A DNA stretch of 64,000 bases from Betaproteobacteria bacterium Ga0077526 (GTDB lineage Bacteria; Pseudomonadota; Gammaproteobacteria; Burkholderiales; Ga0077523). The translations under genes and the position numbers were made by a program. Location of the stretch: assembly GCA_001464765.1 (NCBI GenBank), contig LNDV01000034.1, forward strand, positions 434,001 to 498,000. The letters are read 5' to 3'. Within the stretch, counting starts at the first letter, position 1. Every line of letters begins with the position of its first letter. Shown piece after piece: positions 46,968-55,634 of this stretch. The notes beneath the pieces were generated by a model, which was not told the DNA's origin, made no database searches, and saw only the letters and a program-made list of their open reading frames with translations.

Positions 46968-48464
46968 CTACTCGAACCCCAGTCTTCGGTACTGAACCGC
47001 CTCGGCGATGTGGGCGGTGCGGATGTCCGGTTCGCCTGCAAGATCGGCGATCGTCCGCGCCACCTTGCGGATACGATGGTAGGCCCGGGCAGACAGTCCG
47101 AGCTTGCTGATGGCATTGCGAAGCAGGGATTCGCCCGAGGCATCGGGGAGGCAGAACCGGTCGATGTCGGCGGGCCCCAGTCGCGCGTTCGGAACGCCCT
47201 GTCTCTGCATTGCCACGGTTCGCGCGCGATCGACCTTTTGCCTGACCTGCTCGCTCGACGGCGAATCCGCCCGGCCCGCCAGTTCCTCGTGGGGGACAGC
47301 GGGCACCTCCACCTGCAAATCGATACGGTCCAGCAGCGGCCCCGACACCTTGCTGCGATAGCGCTGCACCTGATCCGGTGTGCAACGGCAGCGTCCGTTG
47401 TAGTGGCCGTGGAATCCGCAGGGGCAGGGATTCATCGCCGCGACCAGCTGAAACTGCGCCGGAAACTCCGCCTGGCGGGCGGCTCGGGATACATGGATGC
47501 GACCAGACTCGAGAGGCTCGCGCAGCACTTCCAGCACGGACCGGTCGAACTCGGGGAGTTCATCGAGAAACAGCACCCCGTGCATCGCCAGGGAGACTTC
47601 TCCGGGGCGCGGCTGACTTCCGCCGCCCACCAGCGCCACAGCGGACGCGGTGTGATGAGGAGACCGGAAGGGTCGGTGGCCCCACCGGGCCGTATCGAAC
47701 CCGGCCGTCGCGAGTGACTGGATGGCGGCGGACGCCAAGGCTTCTTCCACGGTCATGGGAGGCAGGATGCCCGGCAGGCGTGCGGCAAGCATCGTCTTGC
47801 CGGTTCCGGGTGGGCCCACCATCAGAAGACTGTGATCGCCGGCCGCAGCGACCTCGAGCGCCCGTTTCACCGGGCCCTGGCCCTTCACCTCGGACAGATC
47901 GGGGTAGCGTTGAGCGCCGGGTTCGACAGCCTGCGACCAGCGTGGCAGCGGGGTGGTGCCGTCGAGATGCGCGCACACTGCGAGCAGCGATGCCGCTCCG
48001 TAGATCTCTGCCCCCGGCACCAGCGCTGCCTCTGTCGCGCTTTCGGCAGGCAGCACGAACGCGCGGCCGCTCGAATGGGCACGATGGGTCATCGCCAGAG
48101 CGCCGCGGATCGGGCGCAGGGCCCCCGTCAGCGCCAGTTCTCCTGCGAATTCGAAGGCGTCGAGCCGCTCGGCGGGAATCTGCCGGGACGCGGCCAGGAT
48201 GCCGAGCGCGATGGGCAGATCGAACCGGCCGCTCTCCTTCGGCAGATCCGCCGGCGCGAGATTCACGGTGATGCGCTGGGCGGGAAACTCGAAGCGGGAC
48301 GTCTGGATGGCGGCGCGGACCCGGTCCTTCGCCTCCTTCACCTCGGTTTCGGGCAGTCCCACGATGGCGAATGCCGGCAGGCCATTCGCAAGGTGTACCT
48401 CCACAGTGACCTGTGGTGCATCCATACCGGCCAGCGCCCGGCTTTGCAGGACGGCAAGACCCAC
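46968..48464 (-). CDS. comM: YifB/ComM-type Mg-chelatase-like AAA+ ATPase
   Basis: A 498-residue protein with an N-terminal Lon-like domain (VEVHLANGLPAFAIVGLPE, PADLPKESGRFDLPIALGIL), an AAA+ domain with Walker A GPPGTGKTML near 219 and Walker B GVLFLDELPEF, a four-cysteine zinc-like segment (NPCPCGFHGHYNGRCRC) and a C-terminal helical lid. ComM is a helicase that promotes branch migration during uptake of foreign DNA. It is transcribed in the same direction as metH, ending about 60 bases before the riboswitch. Confidence 0.93.
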   Translation of the reverse strand: MGLAVLQSRALAGMDAPQVTVEVHLANGLPAFAIVGLPETEVKEAKDRVRAAIQTSRFEFPAQRITVNLAPADLPKESGRFDLPIALGILAASRQIPAERLDAFEFAGELALTGALRPIRGALAMTHRAHSSGRAFVLPAESATEAALVPGAEIYGAASLLAVCAHLDGTTPLPRWSQAVEPGAQRYPDLSEVKGQGPVKRALEVAAAGDHSLLMVGPPGTGKTMLAARLPGILPPMTVEEALASAAIQSLATAGFDTARWGHRPFRSPHHTASAVALVGGGSQPRPGEVSLAMHGVLFLDELPEFDRSVLEVLREPLESGRIHVSRAARQAEFPAQFQLVAAMNPCPCGFHGHYNGRCRCTPDQVQRYRSKVSGPLLDRIDLQVEVPAVPHEELAGRADSPSSEQVRQKVDRARTVAMQRQGVPNARLGPADIDRFCLPDASGESLLRNAISKLGLSARAYHRIRKVARTIADLAGEPDIRTAHIAEAVQYRRLGFE

Positions 48465-48470
48465 GGAGCC

Positions 48471-48725
48471 TCAGCGGGGCGTATCGATATTGCGCGCACC
48501 GGCTTCCAGGGCGGCCACGCGCGATTCCAAGGCTTCCAGACGTTCCAGGGTACGACCCAGGACTCGGGACTGCGCGTCGAATTCCTCGCGGGTCACGAGT
48601 TCCATCCGGGCGATGGCATGGGAGGCGAGCGCCTTCAGGTTGCGTTCGACATCAGCGAGCGGGCTGGACGCCATCAACTCCTTGATGCGCTGCGAGAATT
48701 CATCTATGGACGGGCGTGCGGACAT
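48471..48725 (-). CDS. ubiK: UbiK-type ubiquinone biosynthesis accessory factor
   Basis: An 84-residue helical protein (BMFP family) with an N-terminal amphipathic helix, the conserved VTREEFDAQSRVL segment and a C-terminal trimerising coiled coil (LERLEALESRVAALEA). UbiK helps the Ubi complex in aerobic ubiquinone synthesis. It lies 6 bases upstream of comM, a common pairing in proteobacteria. Confidence 0.9.
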   Translation of the reverse strand: MSARPSIDEFSQRIKELMASSPLADVERNLKALASHAIARMELVTREEFDAQSRVLGRTLERLEALESRVAALEAGARNIDTPR

Positions 48726-48905
48726 GGCACCGGACTCCAGGAAAGGTCAGGTCCGAGTGTAACAAGGCTCCAGTGGCACGAGGATTCCGCCGATAGCATC
48801 GATTCGGTGCATGTACCGTGTCCAGGCGCACCAATATCGGGCGACAACATGCTCGCAACTGGAAACAAGACATCGCAAATTTATGTTTTATATAGTTTTT
48901 CTGGA

Positions 48906-48921
48906 TGGCATGACCATTGCC
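48906..48921 (+). promoter_or_regulatory. sigma-54 promoter of the porin-glnK-amtB operon
   Basis: TGGCATGACCATTGCC matches the -24/-12 consensus, with the required GG (48907-48908) and GC (48919-48920) exactly 10 bases apart. Transcription should begin near 48932, about 58 bases before the porin start. Sigma-54 with NtrC is the usual control of glnK-amtB under nitrogen shortage. Confidence 0.87.
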
Positions 48922-48989
48922 CTCTAGCAACTTGTGCGTTTGTCTTGCCCCAACGAAGTCACTACTCAAACACCTGAAAAGGAACTCGC

Positions 48990-49865
48990 ATGAAGCTACG
49001 GAAGAGTGCAATTGCAATCGGTCTGGCGGCAGCCGGAAGCATGGCCGGGATTGGCGTGCAGGCCGAGGAAGCCGCGTCGCCCCACACCGTTACCGGCAAC
49101 CTCACGCTGACCACGGACTACATCGTCCGGGGCCTGTCCCAGACCGGCAGGAAGCCCGCCGTCCAGGGCACCCTCGACTACGGCCATGCGAGCGGGCTCT
49201 ACGCCGGGACGTTCTGGTCCAACGTCAGCTGGCAGGGTGACTTCTTCAATCGCACGGCGCCGGGCGTGAGCACCGCCTACGGCGGCAACTCCGATATCAG
49301 TGCAAGCGTAGAGATCGACCTCTACGCCGGCTTCCGCAACAAGATCGGTGACGATTTCAGCTACGACGTCGGCGCCACCTACTACTACTACCCAGGCCGT
49401 TACGTTCTCGACACCAACTACACCCCTGGGCTCAAGAACCCCAACACGGCCGAGGTGTATGTCGGCGGTGGATGGAAGTGGATCTCCGCCAAGCTGTACT
49501 ACGCAGTCACCAACGGCGTATTCATGGTGGGCGATGCGCGCGGCACCTACTACGCGGATCTGACGGGGACGTTCCCCGTCGCCGAGGGCATCAATCTCAT
49601 CGGTCACATCGGCACCTGGCGCTGGAACGGAGAAATGCAGGCCTACAAGAACTACGGCCTGAAGAACGACGTGTTCAACGTAGTGGACTGGAAGGTCGGC
49701 GCCACTGCCGACTGGGCGGGCATCACGTGGGGTGCGTTCTACTGGAAGAGCAACGCCAAGGCCATCACAACCGGAACGCTCGGCGACATCAGCGTCTGGG
49801 GCGACCGCTTCGGCCGGGCCGTGGGTGACGGACAGTTCTTCGTCAGCGCCACCAAGGCCTTCTGA
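48990..49865 (+). CDS. TorF family putative porin
   Basis: A 291-residue outer-membrane barrel protein with a signal peptide (cleavage after GIGVQA, residue about 25). The conserved start of the mature protein is LTLTTDYIVRGLSQTGRKPA, many aromatic-rich beta strands follow, and a terminal phenylalanine (SATKAF) ends it. The TorF/gcw family occurs beside ammonium transport genes in betaproteobacteria. The sigma-54 promoter and glnK-amtB downstream suggest a porin for nitrogen compounds under starvation. AAGGAACTCGC precedes the ATG. Confidence 0.92.
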   Translation: MKLRKSAIAIGLAAAGSMAGIGVQAEEAASPHTVTGNLTLTTDYIVRGLSQTGRKPAVQGTLDYGHASGLYAGTFWSNVSWQGDFFNRTAPGVSTAYGGNSDISASVEIDLYAGFRNKIGDDFSYDVGATYYYYPGRYVLDTNYTPGLKNPNTAEVYVGGGWKWISAKLYYAVTNGVFMVGDARGTYYADLTGTFPVAEGINLIGHIGTWRWNGEMQAYKNYGLKNDVFNVVDWKVGATADWAGITWGAFYWKSNAKAITTGTLGDISVWGDRFGRAVGDGQFFVSATKAF

Positions 49866-49877
49866 TCCTCAGCTGTC

Positions 49878-49902
49878 GGGGCGGGCAAGCGGCGCCCGCC
49901 CC
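49878..49902 (+). promoter_or_regulatory. stable hairpin between the porin and glnK genes
   Basis: GGGGCGGGC and GCCCGCCCC pair perfectly over 9 bases around a 7-base loop. No T-run follows, so it is not a good intrinsic terminator. It may stabilise the porin message after processing or slow transcription into glnK. Confidence 0.6.
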
Positions 49903-49930
49903 TCTCAATCACCCGTAACCGGACACCACC

Positions 49931-50269
49931 ATGAAACTCGTCACCGCCATCATCAAGCCGTTCAAGCTCGACGAGGTACGGGAAGCCCTTTCTGCCATCG
50001 GCGTGCAAGGCATCACCGTCACCGAAGTCAAGGGATTCGGCCGCCAGAAGGGACACACGGAACTCTATCGCGGCGCAGAGTACGTCGTGGACTTCCTGCC
50101 CAAGGTCAAGATCGAGGCTGCAGTCAAGAGCGAAATGCTCGATCAGGTGATCGAGGCCATCGAGAAGTCAGCCAATACCGGGAAGATCGGCGACGGCAAG
50201 ATCTTCGTCTTCGAACTCGAACAAGTCGTCCGCATCCGCACCGGCGAGACCGGCGCCGACGCGCTCTGA
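49931..50269 (+). CDS. glnK: P-II nitrogen regulatory protein GlnK
   Basis: A 112-residue P-II protein. The T-loop carries the uridylylation site Tyr51 in GHTELYRGAEYVVDF. The B-loop KIGDGKIFV (about residues 85-90) and C-loop are intact, so binding of ATP/ADP and 2-oxoglutarate is expected. When deuridylylated it blocks the ammonium channel. Adjacency to amtB and the sigma-54 promoter support GlnK over the constitutive paralogue GlnB. Confidence 0.95.
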   Translation: MKLVTAIIKPFKLDEVREALSAIGVQGITVTEVKGFGRQKGHTELYRGAEYVVDFLPKVKIEAAVKSEMLDQVIEAIEKSANTGKIGDGKIFVFELEQVVRIRTGETGADAL

Positions 50270-50295
50270 TATCGCACCAAAGGGGAGTTTCCTAA

Positions 50296-51810
50296 ATGAA
50301 GAAGTTACTGACGGTCCTGGCCGCATTGACCGTGTTCGCCTGGGCGGGCACGGGCTTCGCGGACGACAAGCCGACGGAACCTGCAGCGGCTCCAGCCGCC
50401 GCGGCGCCTGCTCCCGCTGCCGATGAGGCAGCCAAACCCGCCGAAGCTCCGGCGGCCGAGGCGCCCCCAGCAGAGGCCGCCGAAGCGCCCGCGGGACCGA
50501 CAGTCAACAAGGGCGACACCACGTTCATGTACGTGGCCACGGTGCTGGTCATTCTCATGACCATCCCCGGCCTTGCGCTCTTCTACGGCGGCCTCGTGCG
50601 CACGAAGAACATGCTGTCGATTCTCATGCAGGTGTTCGTGGTGTTCTCGCTGCTCGCCGTCCTCTGGGCGATCTACGGGTACAGCGTCGCATTCACCGGT
50701 GGCAATCCGTTCTTCGGAGGACTCTCCAAGGCATTCCTGAGCGGCATCACGCCAGACTCCCTGGGTGCGACGTTCTCGAAGGGTGTGGCGATCCCCGAGT
50801 ACTTCTTCGTCGTGTTCCAGATGACCTTCGCGGCCATCACACCCTGCCTGATCATCGGCGCGTTCGCGGAGCGGATGAAGTTCAGCGCCATCCTGCTGTT
50901 CATGGTGATCTGGTTCACGTTCGCCTACCTGCCGATGGCGCACATGGTGTGGTACTGGGACGGTCCCGATGCGATCACGGACGATGCTTCCCTCGCGCAG
51001 GTCACGGCAAACGCCGGCTGGCTCTGGGCCAAGGGGGCTCTCGATTTCGCAGGCGGCACGGTGGTGCACATCAACGCCGGTGTGGCGGGTCTGGTGGGGG
51101 CTTACATGGTCGGCAAGCGCATCGGCTACGGTCGCGAAGCGCTTACGCCGCACAGCCTGACCATGACCATGATCGGTGCCTCGCTGCTGTGGGTGGGCTG
51201 GTTCGGCTTCAACGTCGGCTCCAACCTCGAAGCCAGCGGCGTCGCAGCCCTCGCCTTCGTGAACACCTTCGTGGCAGCCGCCGCGGCAACGCTGGCCTGG
51301 ATCTTCCTCGAGTGGGCGATCAAGGGCAAGCCATCGATGCTCGGTGCGGCCTCCGGCGCGGTCGCAGGCCTGGTGGCGATCACGCCGGCTTGCGGATTCG
51401 TCGGCCCGATGGGCGCGATCATCCTCGGCCTCGTCGCCGGTGGAGTCTGCCTCTGGGGTGTAACCGGTCTGAAGCGCCTGCTCGGCGCGGACGATGCTCT
51501 CGACGTGTTCGGAGTACACGGCCTCGGCGGGATCGTCGGTGCCCTGGGCACGGGCGTCTTTGCCTCGCCGAGCCTTGGCGGTACGGGAATCTGGGACTAC
51601 GTGAAGAACGCGGCGAGCCCGGACTTCTCGATCGGCGAACAGCTGGTAACCCAGGCGACCGGCGTGATCACCACCGTCATCTGGTCGGCTGTCGTCTCCT
51701 TCATCGCCTACAAGATTGTCGACATGCTGGTCGGACTGCGGGTCTCGGAAGAACGGGAACGCGAGGGTCTCGATGTCACGGAGCATGGCGAGAGCGCCTA
51801 CCACTTCTAA
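50296..51810 (+). CDS. amtB: ammonium transporter AmtB with an Ala/Pro-rich N-terminal extension
   Basis: A 504-residue inner-membrane channel for ammonium. A signal peptide (cleaved after TGFA) is followed by an unusual 45-residue low-complexity stretch of Ala, Pro and Glu before the first helix (TTFMYVATVLVILMTIPG). The Amt core has FYGGLVRTKN, AHMVWYWDG, the pore histidine region GTVVHINAGVAG and DVFGVHGLGGIVG. The C-terminal tail (SEEREREGLDVTEHGE) is the GlnK-contacting segment. A strong terminator follows. Confidence 0.96.
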   Translation: MKKLLTVLAALTVFAWAGTGFADDKPTEPAAAPAAAAPAPAADEAAKPAEAPAAEAPPAEAAEAPAGPTVNKGDTTFMYVATVLVILMTIPGLALFYGGLVRTKNMLSILMQVFVVFSLLAVLWAIYGYSVAFTGGNPFFGGLSKAFLSGITPDSLGATFSKGVAIPEYFFVVFQMTFAAITPCLIIGAFAERMKFSAILLFMVIWFTFAYLPMAHMVWYWDGPDAITDDASLAQVTANAGWLWAKGALDFAGGTVVHINAGVAGLVGAYMVGKRIGYGREALTPHSLTMTMIGASLLWVGWFGFNVGSNLEASGVAALAFVNTFVAAAAATLAWIFLEWAIKGKPSMLGAASGAVAGLVAITPACGFVGPMGAIILGLVAGGVCLWGVTGLKRLLGADDALDVFGVHGLGGIVGALGTGVFASPSLGGTGIWDYVKNAASPDFSIGEQLVTQATGVITTVIWSAVVSFIAYKIVDMLVGLRVSEEREREGLDVTEHGESAYHF

Positions 51811-51848
51811 GATTCGAACCGACTCATCTCCGAAGTTCTTCGGAATCA

Positions 51849-51876
51849 CGGGCGCCGCAAGGCGCCCGTTTTCTTT
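51849..51876 (+). terminator. intrinsic terminator after amtB
   Basis: GGGCGCC and GGCGCCC pair over 7 bases with a GCAA tetraloop, followed by GTTTTCTTT. It closes the porin-glnK-amtB operon 39 bases after the amtB stop and separates it from the convergent methylamine genes. Confidence 0.9.
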
Positions 51877-51947
51877 GGTGCAGCAAAATCGATCGGAGAG
51901 CACTTGCGGAGCTGGGGACCCGGCAATCGGACAATGGCGAGAAAGAA

Positions 51948-52541
51948 TCAGTCGCCGTAGACGATGATGGAGAGCATCCGGATGGGCGTCGCTATCAGCT
52001 TTTCGGGCCCGTGCGGCACGTCGCCGCGAAAGGTAAGCGAGTCGCCGGGCCCCAGTTCGTAGGTGTGCTTGCCGTGCCGGTACTCGATGCGTCCCTCGAG
52101 CACATGAATGAACTCCGTGCCGGGGTGCTCGAACGTGGGGAAGACCTCCGACGCGTCGTCCATCGTGACCAGGAAGGGCTCGAAGGTCTTCTTCGGGCCC
52201 TGGTCATAGGCGAGGAGATGATAGGTATGGCCGCGGCGGGTGCCGCGTCGAACGACGACCATGCCCTCCCCGGCGCGAACGACCTGCGCGCCGCCCGAGG
52301 GGGTGTTGTAGTGCCGGAACAGATGCGCGAGCGACACACCGAGCGCATCGGCGATGCGGGCAAGCGTGTCGAGGCTCGCCGTAGCCTGGGCAGTCTCGAT
52401 CTTCGACAGCATCCCGCTGCTGATGCCCGCATGCGCAGCGACATCCGCGATGGTCAGATGATCGCGCTGGCGCAGCTCTCGGATGACGCCACCGAGATGC
52501 CGCTCCAGCCCCCGATCGTCGGGAGACACGCGATCGTTCAA
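51948..52541 (-). CDS. XRE-family regulator with C-terminal cupin domain
   Basis: A 197-residue transcription factor. The helix-turn-helix domain is at about 13-67 (LTIADVAAHAGISSGMLSKIE), and the cupin sensor domain at about 120-190 contains HPGTEFIHVLEGRIEYRHG and the PGDSLTFRGDVPHGP metal/ligand region. It resembles PuuR-type regulators of amine metabolism. As the last gene of the N-methylglutamate cluster, 1 base from mgsC, it is the likely regulator of methylamine use, perhaps responding to a pathway intermediate. Confidence 0.92.
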   Translation of the reverse strand: MNDRVSPDDRGLERHLGGVIRELRQRDHLTIADVAAHAGISSGMLSKIETAQATASLDTLARIADALGVSLAHLFRHYNTPSGGAQVVRAGEGMVVVRRGTRRGHTYHLLAYDQGPKKTFEPFLVTMDDASEVFPTFEHPGTEFIHVLEGRIEYRHGKHTYELGPGDSLTFRGDVPHGPEKLIATPIRMLSIIVYGD

Positions 52542-52542
52542 C

Positions 52543-53925
52543 TCAGAACCCGTTCACACCGGGAATCCACTGCGTCCCCGCCAGCGGCACGCGCGCCATC
52601 GCAGCGGCTTCAATGGTGAGCGCCACGAGATCTTCCCGTTCCAGGTGATGAACGTTGGATTTTCCGCAAGCGCGCGCGACGGTAGTGAGCTCCATGTTCA
52701 TCGTCTTGAAGTAGTTCTTCAGGTGGCGCGCGCCCACCATCGGGTCGAGACGCAGTTCGAGCATCTCGTCCTGCGTAGTGATCCCGACCGGGCACTTCCC
52801 TGTGTGGCAGTGGTGACAGAAGCCCGGCGCGGTACCGATGCGCGCGTAGTCCTCGCGGGCGTCCCAGTGCTTGCCGTCCTGGAAGTACGTGTCGTTGTTG
52901 CAGCCCATGGCGAACAGGGCGCCCTGGCCGATCGACACGGCATCGGCACCCATCGCAAGCGCCTTCGCCACATCGGCACCGGTGCGGATGCCGCCCGAGA
53001 CGATGAGCTGCACCTTGCCGCGCATGTCCATCTCCTCCAGCGCATCCACGGCCTGCCGCAAGGCGGCGAGCGTGGGGATGCCGACATGCTCGATAAACAC
53101 GGTCTGGGTGGCGGCCGTGCCGCCCTGCATGCCGTCGACCACCACGACATCTGCCCCGGAATGCACGGCAAGCTTCACGTCGTTGTAAGTGCGAGTGGCG
53201 CCGATCTTCACGTAGATGGGCTTCTCCCAGTCGGTAATCTCGCGCAGTTCCTCGATCTTGATGGCGAGGTCGTCCGGGCCGGTCCAGTCGGGATGCCGGC
53301 ACGCCGAGCGCTGGTCGATGCCTTGCGGCAGCGTGCGCATCCCGGCGACTCGGGGGTTCACCTTCTGGCCCAGCAGCATGCCGCCGCCACCCGGCTTGGC
53401 GCCCTGACCGATCACCACCTCGATCGCGTCCGCCTTGCGAAGGTCATCGGGATTGAACCCATAGCGCGACGGAAGGCACTGGTACACGAGCGTCTTCGAC
53501 GACTCACGCTCCTCGCGCGTCATGCCGCCGTCCCCGGTGGTCGTGGAGGTGCCAAGTTCCGTGGCTGCGCGGCCCAGGGCTTCCTTCACACGCGCAGACA
53601 GGGAGCCGAAGCTCATGCCCGCAAAGGTGATCGGAATGTCCAGCTCGATTGGCTTCTTCGCATAGCGGGTGCCCAGCACCGTCTTCGTGTGGCACTTCTC
53701 GCGGTAGCCCTCGAGCGGATAGCGCGAGGCCGAGCCGGCGAGAAAGACGAGATCATCGAAGTGGGGGACGTGACGCTTGGCGCCGAGTCCGCGGATCTCG
53801 TAGAGACCGTGCGCCGCGGCGTTCTGGATGTAGTCGATGACCTTGCGGTCGTAGCCCCAGCTTTCCTCCTGGGAGGGGCGTCGGAGATGGTCGACGGGCT
53901 GTCTGGGCTCAACGGGCTTGTTCAT
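52543..53925 (-). CDS. mgsC: N-methylglutamate synthase subunit C (FMN glutamate-synthase-like)
   Basis: A 460-residue protein equivalent to the FMN-binding barrel of glutamate synthase (GltB). Landmarks are GMSFGSLS, TTTGDGGMTREER, GQGAKPGGGGMLLG, DGMQGGTAATQ, SGGIRTGADVAKALAMGAD and a cysteine cluster C-x2-C-x4-C in FCHHCHTGKCPVGI for an iron-sulfur centre. With MgsA and MgsB it forms N-methylglutamate synthase, which swaps methylamine for the ammonia of glutamate synthesis. I start at MNKPVEP (53925), with AGGAG upstream; the open frame extends 17 codons further. Confidence 0.92.
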   Translation of the reverse strand: MNKPVEPRQPVDHLRRPSQEESWGYDRKVIDYIQNAAAHGLYEIRGLGAKRHVPHFDDLVFLAGSASRYPLEGYREKCHTKTVLGTRYAKKPIELDIPITFAGMSFGSLSARVKEALGRAATELGTSTTTGDGGMTREERESSKTLVYQCLPSRYGFNPDDLRKADAIEVVIGQGAKPGGGGMLLGQKVNPRVAGMRTLPQGIDQRSACRHPDWTGPDDLAIKIEELREITDWEKPIYVKIGATRTYNDVKLAVHSGADVVVVDGMQGGTAATQTVFIEHVGIPTLAALRQAVDALEEMDMRGKVQLIVSGGIRTGADVAKALAMGADAVSIGQGALFAMGCNNDTYFQDGKHWDAREDYARIGTAPGFCHHCHTGKCPVGITTQDEMLELRLDPMVGARHLKNYFKTMNMELTTVARACGKSNVHHLEREDLVALTIEAAAMARVPLAGTQWIPGVNGF

Positions 53926-53984
53926 GGTGTTCTCCTGGCGACATTCGCCTGGCGCAGCGCCGCACGCGGGCGGCATCCGCGTGA

Positions 53985-54695
53985 TCAGTATTCCTGGTTG
54001 GCGTCCGCGTTCCAGTGGTAGAGCTTCTTGGCCGAGGCAACGCGCTTGAACTCCGACGGCTGATAGCCGAATCCGGCACGCGCGAGCAACTCCGCCACCT
54101 TGGCGCGGTCGGCGTCGGTCATCTCCTCCTCCTGCGCATCGGCGCCGAGGGACTTGATGCGACCGCGGACGTAGATCACCGCCTCGTAGAGCGAATCACC
54201 CAGTGCGTGACCGGCGTCTCCGCAAACCAGAAGATGGCCGGCCTGCGCCATGAACGCCGAGTAGTTGCCGATATCGCCGCCGACAACGATGTCGATGCCC
54301 TTCATCGAGATGCCGCAGCGCAGGCTCGCGTCCCCCTCGATGATGAGCGTGCCGCCATGGCCGGTGGCGCCTGCAGACTCCGACGCGAAACCCTTCACGC
54401 GCACGGTGCCGGACATCATGTTCTCGGCGACGCCCCACCCCACGTTGCCGTGCACGGTGACCGATGCCAGCTTGTTCATGCCGGCGAGGTAGTAGCCGCC
54501 GTGGCCCTTCACTTCGACGTTCACCGGATGATTGATGCCGACCGCGATCGCGTGCCGTCCGCCGGGATGCTGCACCTCCACCTGCTCCACACCGCTGCCG
54601 GGCAGCTCGTGGTGCAGGAACTGATTGAGGTCTCTCACCCGCGCCGTGGAGAGATCGAATACGCGCCGCCGGTCGGTGGCGTTCACACCGTCCAT
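53985..54695 (-). CDS. mgsB: N-methylglutamate synthase subunit B (GXGXG domain)
   Basis: A 236-residue protein equivalent to the C-terminal structural domain of glutamate synthase. It is a right-handed beta-helix with repeated glycines: VKGHGGYYLAGMN, VHGNVGWGVAENM, GGTLIIEGDASLRCG and VVGGDIGNYS. It bridges the glutaminase-like MgsA and the FMN subunit MgsC. It overlaps the end of mgsA by 13 bases. Having the three parts of GltB as separate genes is the hallmark of the Mgs system. Confidence 0.92.
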   Translation of the reverse strand: MDGVNATDRRRVFDLSTARVRDLNQFLHHELPGSGVEQVEVQHPGGRHAIAVGINHPVNVEVKGHGGYYLAGMNKLASVTVHGNVGWGVAENMMSGTVRVKGFASESAGATGHGGTLIIEGDASLRCGISMKGIDIVVGGDIGNYSAFMAQAGHLLVCGDAGHALGDSLYEAVIYVRGRIKSLGADAQEEEMTDADRAKVAELLARAGFGYQPSEFKRVASAKKLYHWNADANQEY

Positions 54696-55579
54696 GAGTA
54701 GATCTCCTCCGGCATCGGCTCGAACAGTTTCGCCTGATCGACGCCAGGCAGGTGCGCCAGCGATCGGAACTCCGACGCGATGGCAACGTAGTCGTCAGTC
54801 TCGGCCACGACCGCCGGCTTGCACGCGAACGCATCGCGCACGAGCGCGAGCTTGTTCTGCGTGCCGATGAGGAACGTGTAGAACCCGTCCAACTCCTCGA
54901 AGCCCTTGCCGAGCGCCGTCTCGAGATTGTCGCCTTCGCGCATGCGCCACTCGAGATAGCGGCATGCCGCCTCGGTGTCGTTGTCGGTCTCGAACACGAT
55001 GCCGCGATGTTCCAGCTTGCGCCGGATCATGTAGGGGTTCGAGATCGTGCCGTTGTGCACGAGGCAGAAGTCCTCCCCGGCAGTGAACGGGTGGGCACGA
55101 TCCGGCGTCACGGCGGACTCCGTCGCCATGCGGGTGTGTCCCACCAAATGCGTCCCGGAGAAGGACCCGAAGCGATAGCGCTCGGCCACGCTGGCGGGAT
55201 GCCCGGTGTCCTTGTAGATGTCCATGACGCGCCCGGCCGCCAGAATGTGCAGCATCGGAAAGTGTCCGCGAACCCACGGCTTCACGGCGTCGGCCGGCTC
55301 GTCGCAGGTGAGGATCGCGTGGTTGCCCTGGACGCCCAGTTGCGCCTCGGGGCCGAAGCGCTTGATGAACTCACCTTCGAAACCACCCCAGTCGTAATCC
55401 CAGACCGGCGCGTGCAGGCTGTACTTGCGCTGCCCCTCGGGCAGCGCTGCCGTGAACACGGCCATGCCGGCGGACTCGGGTCCGCGCGCGGCCATCTCCA
55501 CCAGCATCGGCACCATCAGCGCACCGAGCTGCTCGCGCAGTTCGGGCTTCTTGACGAGCAAACCGACGATTCCACACAT
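54683..55579 (-). CDS. mgsA: N-methylglutamate synthase subunit A (class II glutamine amidotransferase domain)
   Basis: A 298-residue Ntn-type glutaminase domain starting MCGIVG, so Cys2 is the nucleophile after removal of Met1. VGHTRMATES, HNGTISNPYMIRR and ETDNDTEAACRY are the substrate-binding motifs. In the methylamine pathway it cleaves gamma-glutamylmethylamide, channelling methylamine to the synthase centre. It lies 55 bases after gmaS and is coupled to mgsB. Confidence 0.93.
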   Translation of the reverse strand: MCGIVGLLVKKPELREQLGALMVPMLVEMAARGPESAGMAVFTAALPEGQRKYSLHAPVWDYDWGGFEGEFIKRFGPEAQLGVQGNHAILTCDEPADAVKPWVRGHFPMLHILAAGRVMDIYKDTGHPASVAERYRFGSFSGTHLVGHTRMATESAVTPDRAHPFTAGEDFCLVHNGTISNPYMIRRKLEHRGIVFETDNDTEAACRYLEWRMREGDNLETALGKGFEELDGFYTFLIGTQNKLALVRDAFACKPAVVAETDDYVAIASEFRSLAHLPGVDQAKLFEPMPEEIYSWTV

Positions 55580-55634
55580 GATCCCACCTCACTCGCAATG
55601 GCGGGCCGACGTCATGCCGGCACCGCCCACACCA

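Noticed and set aside
48806..48832. An NtrC binding site upstream of the sigma-54 promoter (GGTGC ... GCACC half-sites)
   Set aside because: The half-sites face the wrong way and are too far apart for the TGCACC-N5-GGTGCA consensus; distance to the promoter is suitable but the pattern is not convincing.
50305..51903. A minus-strand frame opposite amtB (about 530 codons)
   Set aside because: AmtB on the plus strand has all family motifs; the reverse frame is Arg/Asp/His-rich with no known domain.
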